DNA from: Gautieria morchelliformis
Lineage: Eukaryota > Basidiomycota > Agaricomycetes > Gomphales > Gomphaceae
DNA: 64,000 bases
Assembly (NCBI GenBank): GCA_015179125.1
Contig: WHVA01000033.1
Coordinates: 358,769 to 422,768 of the forward strand
Reading direction: 5' to 3'
Part shown: in pieces, positions 56,388 to 64,000 of the stretch
Layout: each line of letters starts with the position of its first letter
Numbering within the stretch: position 1 is the stretch's first letter
The notes under the pieces: generated by a model
Told to the model about the DNA's origin: nothing
The model's database searches: none
The model's input: only the letters and a program-made list of their open reading frames with translations
Translations under genes and position numbers: made by a program

Positions 56388-57191
56388 TGTATAAGGGCAA
56401 CCTGGGCAGATGCTCTACACTCAAGCGGCGAACTGGCGAAGGGGGATCCAAAGTGAGATAGAGAACTATATACAGGACATAGACATACCTGGCGAAGGGG
56501 GATCCAAAGAGAAAACTCTAAGGAACCCTTTTGCCACCTAACTATGACTATAAGCAAACGTGGGCATGCTAGCCCGATCACCGAAGGCCCGAGTTACATA
56601 AGCAATCATGCCGGCGATAACAGGGCTGGACAGATAAGGAAGGAATGATGTCGGAAGGGGCCGGAACAGGAAGGGAAATAAACGGAACACAAGACAGAAG
56701 GATGCTAAAGGCTAGGAGAAGCTCAGGGGCCACCAACAACACGCTGCGATGATGCAGTGTGTGATAATGCACAGTGCGATCATGCACGGTGCGATCATGC
56801 ACGGTGCGATCATGCACGGTGCGATCATGCACGGTGCGATCATGCACGGTGCGATCATGCACGGTGCGATCATGCACGGTGCGATCATGCACGGTGCGAT
56901 CATGCACGGTGCGATCATGCACGGTGCGATCATGCACGGTGCGATCATGCACGGTGCGATCATGCACGGTGCGATCATGCACGGTGCGATCATGCACGGT
57001 GCGATCATGCACGGTGCGATCATGCACGGTGCGATCATGCACGGTGCGATCATGCACGGTGCGATCATGCACGGTGCGATCATGCACGGTGCGATCATGC
57101 ACGGTGCGATCATGCACGGTGCGATCATGCACGGTGCGATCATACACAGTGCGATCATGCACAGTGTGTGATTGGTGTTCCCCTGACATCA
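56388..57191 (-). repeat. Gypsy H 3' LTR (804 bp) containing a minisatellite
   Basis: On the minus strand it starts TGATGTCAGGGG at 57191, right after the polypurine run gaggggggg, and ends TTGCCCTTATACA at 56388. Half of its length is the 15-bp array at 56746-57165. The remainder is similar in size to the G LTR, and a gatccccttcgcc-type phrase occurs twice near its end. Confidence 0.8.
56746..57165. repeat. 15-bp minisatellite, about 28 units
   Basis: The unit gcgatcatgcacggt is repeated exactly 24 times (56776-57135). Degenerate units lie at both edges, for example gtgataatgcacagt and gcgatcatacacagt. Each unit is self-complementary (gtgc...gcac and gcacggtgc). No reading frame contains a stop, so long pentapeptide frames appear on both strands; these are not genes. 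Confidence 0.97.
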
Positions 57192-57194
57192 CCC

Positions 57195-58203
57195 CCCCTC
57201 TAGAATGCGGCGACCCGACGCATGAAGTCCCACTGGTGGAACAGGGATGCGATTCTGAAACGTGACAGCCTCCAAGGAGCGAATGCGACGAGGGGCACCT
57301 GGATGCGAATGGTAGAAGTCGGCAATGAGGTCAGGAGCTTGGATATCGCCCTCATGTTCCCAAGAATTCTCTTCATAGCCATACCCCTTCCACTTGATGA
57401 GGAACTGGAGGCGATTTACTCGCATGCGACTGTCTAACACCTGTTCAACTTCAAAGTGCTCATCACCCTCTCTAAGGATGGGTGGAGGTGGTGGGGATGG
57501 TCGCCGACCCAAGATTGGATCGGATGGAGCAGGAGTGAGCTTAATGATGGGGAAAACAGGGTGGAGGCAACTTAGAGACCTTGGGAGGCGGAGACGGTAG
57601 GCTTGTGACCCAACTTGGCGTTCAACAACATAGGGGCCAAGTCGCCGATGAGCTAGCTTTTTCAAAGGACGGGAGGTGTGTATATCGCTTGCATTGAGGT
57701 AAACCTTGTCACCCAGAGAAAATGTAGGTGCTGGTTCACATCGGCGATTATAGTATGTCGCCATGTCCTCCTTCGACTTTGCCAGTGCCGACTTCGCTTC
57801 TGACAGTGACTCCTCCATGCGTTCCTTGAATTCATTGACAGACTCAAGGTTTGATGGGGGTTGATGTGGTTCGAAGCCCATTCGTGGGTGCCGCCCCGTG
57901 TCCAGCATGAAGGGCGATTGACGAGTGGAAGCATGCACATGGTTGTTGTACTGGAACTCAGCCATGGGCAAGAGGTCATCCCAGTCATCTTGTCGCTCGT
58001 TGACAAAGAGTCGAGGGTACTGCTCTAGCTCTTGATTGAGTCGCTCCGTCTGCCCGTCAGTCTGCGGGTGGTACGCTGTGGAGGCTGTGATGCGAATTCC
58101 CAGCAGGCGATAAAGCTCGCGAGTGAATTCGCACACAAACTGGACCCCACGATCTGACACCACTGTTCGTGGGAGGCCATGCAGCTTCCAGACATGGTGT
58201 AGG
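57195..58203 (-). pseudogene. Gypsy H integrase C-terminus with chromodomain
   Basis: An uninterrupted frame from 58163 reads [40 protein letters not shown], the SH3-like FSLGDKVYLNASDIHTSRPL, and a chromodomain (EHFEVEQVLDSRMRVNRLQF, LIKWKGYGYEENSWEHEGDI). The segment shown has no stops. It is cut off upstream at 58203 by the Gypsy I LTR; the rest should lie beyond Gypsy I, outside the window. Confidence 0.88.
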
Positions 58204-58867
58204 TGTTACGTATCGAGATTTCCACTAAGTCGGAACTGGAAAGCACAGCGGCTTCAACTTGTAGGTTGCGCCCCCAATGAACTATCGTCCTAAGTATTTT
58301 GGAATTGAGTCGGAAGTCGGAAAGTTACTGAACCAAAGGTTGGTTGGAACTTGAGTCGGAACTGAGGTGGAAGGCGGAAGATGGAAGGCGGAGAGAGACT
58401 GAGATCTTGCTAGACTCGCTGTACTAAGAACAGGAGATTGAGCGAAGGAAATCAAGTATCGAAGGCAATTATCTGATTGCAGAATAAGAGACATACAAGA
58501 CAGGCTTTTATACAAAGAGCTGAGACAACAGGTAATGGGGTAGTACTAAGCAAATTCCGGGGGAAGCGGAAGTCGAGTAGACAATGCGTGGGAACTAACT
58601 AATTGGGAACAATGGGACTACAAGGGGGGTTCAGGGTAAGGTAGAACAATGGCACAGAACAAGGGGTCGGAAAAACATATCTGACAACGAACTACAAGGG
58701 TGACCGGATATATGGTCTTGATGAACGGTGAGGTGGGTCCGGTGGGTCCGAGTAATAGAGTCGAAAGAACAAGGGAAATGTACAAGGGGCGGAATGTCGG
58801 AAATATCGGAGGAGCGGAAGGTGTTGTGGAACTGAGGGTCAGAAGTTGGAAATGAACGGTCGTAACA
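58204..58867 (-). repeat. Gypsy I 3' LTR (664 bp)
   Basis: On the minus strand it starts TGTTACGACCG at 58867 and ends ACGTAACA at 58204, giving 7-bp terminal inverted repeats TGTTACG/CGTAACA. A purine-rich ttagaagggagatac precedes it. The flank gtagg (58199-58203) should recur beyond the right edge. The phrase cggaa is very frequent here and across Gypsy I. Confidence 0.82.
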
Positions 58868-58989
58868 GTATCTCCCTTCTAAGGTCGAGCCCCGCGAGAC
58901 CACAAGTCGGAATCACGTGACCTGTGAACAAATGCATCGGAGTTCGAAAGATAGGCAGGAAACAAAACGCGTCTTCGTTTTGATCCATC

Positions 58990-60243
58990 ATGAGCACTCC
59001 AGTTGACTTCTCCAAAATGACCAGTGCTGAGATGAAGCAGCAATTTGCTGACATGCTTGCGCAAAAGGAACTGGCCAAAAAGCACGAGGCCGAGGAAGCC
59101 ACGCGGAAAGAGAGGGAGCATCTGGAGGAGGAGCGCAAGGAGAAAGAGCGCAAGGAACAGGAGCGTCAGGAGCGGGAGCGGAAGGAGAGGGAAGAAAAGG
59201 ACCATAAACGCCGCGAGGAAGAGTCGCACCTCCGCGAGGAGCAGCAGAAACGGGACGCGGCAAAAAAAGCTGCGGAAGGCAAGGCTGCGGTGGAAAAAGC
59301 AGGGAAATCCTGGGTGAGTCGGAAATGTCGTGTGGGGTGTTCCGGAGCTCACGGAAAAAACTGCCAGAGAGTCGTAGAATCCGAGGGGGAGTCGGAAGCG
59401 GAAAGCAGTGTGGAAAGCACACCGCTTCCAGAGAGCAAGGGGAAGCAGAAGGAAGGTGCTCCCATGCCGAACGTTGTTGCAGAACGGAAACGGAGGGCCG
59501 ACAAGTTCCAGCAGGCTCGGAAGGAGAAGATGGCCTGGATACTGGAGTTGCGAGAGCTGGGGCCGGAGAATCCCGTGACCCGGAAAAGGAAAACCAGGGA
59601 CGGCGAGGAGGAGAAGGCCCCTTGTGACACGTGCGAGGTCAAGGGCCTGGAGTGTGTGTGGTCGGAAAATCCGTGGGAGACGGCCTGCGAACAGTGCCGG
59701 GACAAGAAGCGACGTTGCGTGGTGGATGGGTGCGCCGCAAGGGTGGAGCGGAAAAGGCGCAGGGTCGAGACCGAGGGGCCTGAAACCCCCAAGTCAAAAC
59801 CAGGACCAAGCAGAAAGAAGCCGGAGGGATTTCCGGTGACCGGGACCTCGGAGACAGCGGTGCTCAACCGCTTCTCCATGGTGTCGCCGTTGTTCGACAT
59901 CGCCAGGTCGTTGAGGGGTATCCGGAGATCCCAGCGCGGGATCCGGAACACTCTTGAGGAGATGGCGGAAGTTCAACAACAACAGTTGTTGTCCTTCCAA
60001 AATCAAATGACCGTCATGTCGGTGGTCCTGGAGCAATTCAAACGGGCGTACCGATGGCGGAATGACATGGTCCGGGAAAGGATGGACTTGCGGATGCAGG
60101 AGGAGAATGGGGCGGAAACGGGTCCAAGTCAGGTGGCGGATACAAGGGTGGGGACCGAGTTGGTCAGCGTGGAGATAGGGAATGCGGAAAAGGGTGCGGA
60201 AGTGGAGAACGGGGATGAGGCGGAAACGATGAGGGAGGAGTGA
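58990..60243 (+). CDS. Antisense ORF of Gypsy I: coiled coil plus Zn2Cys6-like cluster
   Basis: An intact 417-codon frame starts at ATG 58990 (MSTPVDFSKMTSAEMKQQFA) and ends at TGA 60241-60243. It lies between the end of pol and the 3' LTR, on the opposite strand. Residues 25-100 are an extremely charged helix (EEERKEKERKEQERQERERK). Near residue 215-245 the spacing C-x2-C-x6-C-x10-C-x2-C-x6-C (CDTCEVKGLEC ... CEQCRDKKRRC) matches the fungal Zn2Cys6 binuclear cluster, followed by a basic run (RVERKRRRVE). A Gln-rich coiled-coil region follows near 315-360. This suggests a nuclear DNA-binding protein, by inference. The frame is intact although the adjoining RT is broken. It could be a captured host gene or an accessory gene of this element family. 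Confidence 0.75.
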   Translation: MSTPVDFSKMTSAEMKQQFADMLAQKELAKKHEAEEATRKEREHLEEERKEKERKEQERQERERKEREEKDHKRREEESHLREEQQKRDAAKKAAEGKAAVEKAGKSWVSRKCRVGCSGAHGKNCQRVVESEGESEAESSVESTPLPESKGKQKEGAPMPNVVAERKRRADKFQQARKEKMAWILELRELGPENPVTRKRKTRDGEEEKAPCDTCEVKGLECVWSENPWETACEQCRDKKRRCVVDGCAARVERKRRRVETEGPETPKSKPGPSRKKPEGFPVTGTSETAVLNRFSMVSPLFDIARSLRGIRRSQRGIRNTLEEMAEVQQQQLLSFQNQMTVMSVVLEQFKRAYRWRNDMVRERMDLRMQEENGAETGPSQVADTRVGTELVSVEIGNAEKGAEVENGDEAETMREE

Positions 60244-60372
60244 GTGTCGAAGTGACTTGTAAAATATTTCTTGAAGTGTCGGAAATTAGCGTATCGGAAT
60301 AATAATTGGATTTGACATATAACTTGAGATCTGAAAGATTCAATGGGGTATCGGAAATGAGGTCGGAAATGA

Positions 60373-62094
60373 CTAGGGCGCGGAAATGGGGCCAGGCTTA
60401 TCAGGATAAGACTTGTGGAAATCAGAGACGAGGTCAGAGGTGTGGTCTAGTTCCGTGGCGGAAATCCACGAGGTCTCTTCGTCGGTGTTTTCATAGCCTG
60501 CCCACTTGACTAGGTACTGGAGTTGGCAGCGGTATCGTCTGTCGAGCTTGGAGTTGAGAATTTCCGAGATCTCATATTCCAGTTCTCCGTCGATGACGAC
60601 TGGCGGAGGCGGAGGTTGTTCTCGATTCGGGATTGTATTCGGAACTGCGGGCTCAAGCATGGAGACATGGAATACCGGGTGTACTGCGCACATATTGTCA
60701 GGAAGTCTGAGAGTGAAAGAATGACTGCCGGCCTTAGTGATGATCTCATAAGGACCAAGGTATTTCTCAGAGAGCTTCTTCGAGGGGCGAGTGGTGCAGA
60801 AGTTTTCAGCTTTGACAAAGACTTTGTCGCCTATCTCGAATGCCAGTTGCGGAAGTCGTTTCCGATCGGCGGAAGTCTGGTATCTCTTCTGGGCAGCGGA
60901 AATGTTCTCTCGGAGGTGTTGGTGAAGGTCGTCAAGTTCCACAACGAAATCTCGGGCTCTTGCAGAGGCGAGGTCGCGTTCAGGGTGGATGGCAAGATTC
61001 GGGTGGTAGCCCTTGTTGGCGTAAAAGGGTGAAATTCTGGTGGTAGCGGAAGGCGCATTGTTGTAGGCAAATTCCGCAAGCGGAAGGAGGTCGGACCAAT
61101 TGCTGTGTTGGTAGTTGCAATAGACGCGGAGATACTGCTCAAGGGTCTGATTAGTACGTTCCGTTTGTCCGTCTCCTTTGGGGTGATAACCGGAAGTGAA
61201 GTGGAGCTTCATGTTGAGAGCCTTGCCGAGTGTGCGGAAAAAGGATGACACGAATTCTGATCCACGGTCGGAAGTGACATGGGTAGGGATTCCGTGCTTG
61301 GAAAAGACGTGGAGCACGAAGAGTTTTGCGAGTTGGGCAGAAGTGATGGTGTCGTAGGTCGGAATAAAGATGGACTGCTTTGTAAGGCAGTCAACGATTA
61401 CTAGAATGGTATCATAGCCAGATGACTTAGGAAGTTTCTCAATGAAATCCATGGATATCGAATTCCACGGTTGTTCCGGGATCGGAAGTTGCTTCAGGAG
61501 GCCGTATGGTTTGTGACGTTGAGGTTTGGCTCACATACAGGTGGTGCATGACTTGCAGTAGTCTTGGACCATCGTACGGAGGAGAGGCCAAGTATAGGTA
61601 CGTCGGATTATGTCGAGGGTTTTGTTCTGGCCTTGGTGTCCTGAGAGCGGATGATCATGGCTTTGCTGGAGTACGCGAAGTCGTAGATTGTTGGTATCCA
61701 GAACGTATATCCGGGACTTGTACCAGAGAAATCCGTCGGAATCGAGGGACCATCCAGGACTGGTGGGGTCATCGAGGTGGGCTGCGGAGATGGGGTCGGA
61801 ACGAAGTGCGGAATGGATGTCGGAATGGAGAGACTCGGTGTCCATAATAATTGATGCGCGGAGTAGCGGAAACTGCAATGCTGTGGCACGCAGGGACAAT
61901 GCCAGCTGCTCAGTCGAGAATACTGGGCGGAAATTGTGCAGATTAACGCTGGCATAGTCGCTACTTCCCTCTTTTGGGTAGACATCCCAACGTCTAGTGA
62001 GCGTGGGGTTTTGCTCCAGCTTTCCGGGGCGGAAGCGGATCACCATGTTGAACTGCGAGAGATATTCAGACCAGCAGACTTGACGGCGAGTCAA
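60373..62094 (-). pseudogene. Gypsy I integrase with chromodomain
   Basis: From 62094 leftwards: the end of RNase H (TRRQVCWSEYLSQFNMVIRF), the zinc-binding region (HDHPLSGHQGQNKTLDIIRR ... CKSCTTCM), a stop at about 61531, then the core MDFIEKLPKSSGYDTILVIV, HVTSDRGSEFVSSFF and GYHPKGDGQTERTNQTLEQY. An SH3-like part (FEIGDKVFVKAENFCTTRPS) and a chromodomain (ELEYEISEILNSKLDRRYRC, LQYLVKWAGYENTDEETSWI) follow. The frame from 61452 to 60373 is uninterrupted. Confidence 0.88.
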
Positions 62095-63259
62095 AATCTT
62101 GGTAGTTGCAAAATACTCAAGGTTTTATGATCCGTTACAACGTCGATCGGATAAGTTGGACCTTCGAGGTAGTGTCTCCAGATTTTGAAGGCTTCGAAAA
62201 TGCAAGTAGTTCCTTATCGTGGACTCGTAGTTGAGTTCCGGAGCGGAAAAGGTGCGGGAATGAAAGGCGATCGGATGAATTTCTCCGTCGTCAGGGGAAA
62301 TGATGGAAAGAATGGCGGCTAGCGCGTAGTCGGAAGCGTCGGTTTCGAGTACAAGTTGGGCATCTGGAATCCAGAAACCGAGTATAGGAGCCATAGTAAA
62401 GGCCGATTTGAGAGTTCAAATGCGGAAGGCATTCCGAGTGAAATTCCATGGGGCACCCTTCCTGGTGAGGCGTGTGAGCGGAACAATAATGTCGGAAAAT
62501 TTGTAAATGAAACGCCGGTAAAAGTTGGCGAAGCCAAGGAAAGACTGCACATCCTTAACACGTCGGGGTTCCGGCCATTCTTGAATTGCCTTGACTTGTC
62601 CTCTGCCATGGTAAGCCCGTTGGAGAGAGGATGTAGCCGAGGTATTCGACCGTGTCGCGATGCCATTCGCATTTCTCTGCTTTTGCGTAGAGATGGTGTT
62701 TGCGTAGGCGGCGGAGTACTTTGCGGACATGTTCCGATGTTTTTCCAGTGTGTCAGAATAGATGAGGATGTCGTCATGTAGACTAGGACGCATACATCGA
62801 GAAGGTCAGAAAATATGTCGTTCATGAATCACTGAAAAGCGGCGGAGCATTGGTTAGACCAAAAGGCATGACAACCCACTCAAAAGCACCGTAGCGGGTG
62901 CGGAAAGTGGTTTTCCACCATCACCTTCCCGGATGCGGACAAGGTGATAAGCGTGTCAGAGGTCGATTTTGGTGTAGATCTTCCCCTGGGGGAGTGTCGA
63001 GTAGATCGGAAATGCGCGGAAGCGGATATTTGTCCTTCTAGTGAGGGCGTTGAGTCCGGGAAATTGACGCAGAGTCGGAGAGATCCATCCTTCTTCTTGA
63101 CGAAAAGGACCGGAGCGCCGTGCGGAGACAGCGAAGGGTGGATAAGCCCATGTTGAGATGTTCATCGATGAACTCTCGGAGAGTCTGGAGTTCACTTTGC
63201 GAAAGGGAGTAGATCGGTCCAAGGGGCGGAGATGCTCCTTCTTCCAAATCTATCTTCAA
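62095..63259 (-). pseudogene. Gypsy I reverse transcriptase and RNase H, multiply broken
   Basis: Recognisable pieces are the RT start region ([20 protein letters not shown]), the catalytic area ([17 protein letters not shown] then [13 protein letters not shown] in another frame), the thumb ([20 protein letters not shown]) and RNase H (QLVLETDASDYALAAILSII). Small deletions or insertions near 63150, 62940, 62770, 62600, 62410 and 62210 shift the frame. Such dense small indels in an element whose antisense ORF is intact are noteworthy; sequence errors are possible. Confidence 0.82.
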
Positions 63260-63274
63260 TCATAAGGTTGATGT

Positions 63275-64000
63275 TCAGCGGTTTGTCGCTTTGGCCTTAT
63301 TGAACACGTCCGGGAAGTCATGATATTCTTCCGGAACTGAGCTCATGTCGACCGGAGCGGAAGTCGAGGCGGAACGAGCCTTGACTGAAGCTGAATCGGA
63401 TAGGTGAAGCTGAAAAATAGTCGTGTCTTCTTGCCGTTGCAATACGTGGGAAGCGGTGGCGGAAACGAGTGCAATTCGAGGAGCTTCTAGGGACGGAGGT
63501 GCTAAAGTGGGACCGGAGTGTGGAACTGAATGCACAAGCGGAGTTTCAGAAGAGGCCTGAGCCATCTTTGCGGACAACGTCGGAATAGACGGAAGTTGAT
63601 CCGGGGTACGGAACTGTATCTGACCCAATGCCCAGTTAATCGACGGATTATATCGGGTGAGCAAATTGTGTCCTAGTACAATGGAACAGCTAGCATCTAG
63701 CAGAGTAACGTAAAATGTAACTTCATGGTTGTCCCAGTAGCGAAACGGATAGACAGGTCCACGACTTGGGAAATTGCCGTGTTGGATGACCCGTCGAAAA
63801 GGCGGAGCGGAATTGTCAGAATGTTGCGGGTTGGAAGTTTATGTTTCAAAACAAAGTCGGAATCGAGGAAGCAATGAGTTGAACCAGAGTCGATCAATGC
63901 TGTGAACGGGGGTGCCGAGCCTGTGTCTGAAGTCAGTGGAACGGAGAGGGAGTCGGAGGACGAAAGAGCGGATGCTTGAGTTTAACCTCGTTTGTCGCAC
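63275..64000 (-). pseudogene. Gypsy I protease region (runs off the right edge)
   Basis: The frame near 63897 reads ALIDSGSTHCFLDSDFVLKH, the D-S-G protease motif, followed by LRLFDGSSNTAISQVVDLSI. After a stop near 63697 a linker rich in Ser and Pro (63664-63275) leads towards RT. Gag and the 5' LTR lie outside the window. Confidence 0.78.

Noticed and set aside
56746-57165. CRISPR array
   Set aside because: Units are directly adjacent with no unique spacers, and the genome is eukaryotic.
56712-57265. Long frames of repeated pentapeptides on both strands
   Set aside because: The 15-bp unit has no stop in any frame, so frames open everywhere. They are a by-product of the minisatellite inside an LTR.

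Overview
The window looks like accessory DNA from a basidiomycete fungus, probably an Agaricomycete. The protein genes have many short GT-AG introns of about 45-60 bp. One is a C2-NACHT-WD40 receptor-like gene and one a degraded F-box gene. The repeats are chromodomain Ty3/Gypsy and Ty1/Copia retrotransposons. No bacterial, plasmid or phage features were seen. The organism assignment is inference from gene style; no lineage marker was compared.

Host-like genes are few. A five-exon zinc-finger-like gene lies at 1426-3149 (+). A broken F-box gene lies at 4164-5479 (-). An eight-exon NLR-like gene of 1,523 codons (C2, helical region, NACHT, 14 near-identical WD40 repeats) lies at 23616-28562 (-). 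A doubtful proline/serine-rich gene lies at 29391-30494 (+).

The rest is a nested retrotransposon graveyard. Gypsy A (6265-19494, 215-bp LTRs) sits inside a solo LTR of family R and has itself been invaded by two more R solo LTRs and one S solo LTR. Gypsy B (minus strand, 34.1-40.1 kb) carries a Copia-type solo LTR (L), a hairpin-bearing 541-bp insertion (T2) and an R solo LTR. Its gag N-terminus now lies 34 kb away, on the plus strand, at 5.6-6.2 kb. Gypsy C is a 3' fragment at 30.9-32.7 kb. Copia D (45659-51718) is nearly complete and inserted in an older Copia relict E. At the right are Gypsy G (5'-truncated), Copia relict F, Gypsy H (3' part, with a 15-bp minisatellite in its LTR) and Gypsy I, which runs off the right edge and carries an antisense Zn2Cys6 ORF between pol and its 3' LTR.

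The main structural result is two nested inversions, both read directly from target-site duplications (TSDs). Copies R2/R3 exchange 5-bp TSDs (GTCCG and CTGGC), and the 5.8 kb between them (9556-15364) is inverted within Gypsy A. Copies R1/R6 exchange TSDs (CTCCT and CCTAC), and the 19.4 kb between them (20679-40122, including the NLR gene) is inverted relative to its flanks. In both cases undoing the inversion restores an open gag reading frame across the junction.
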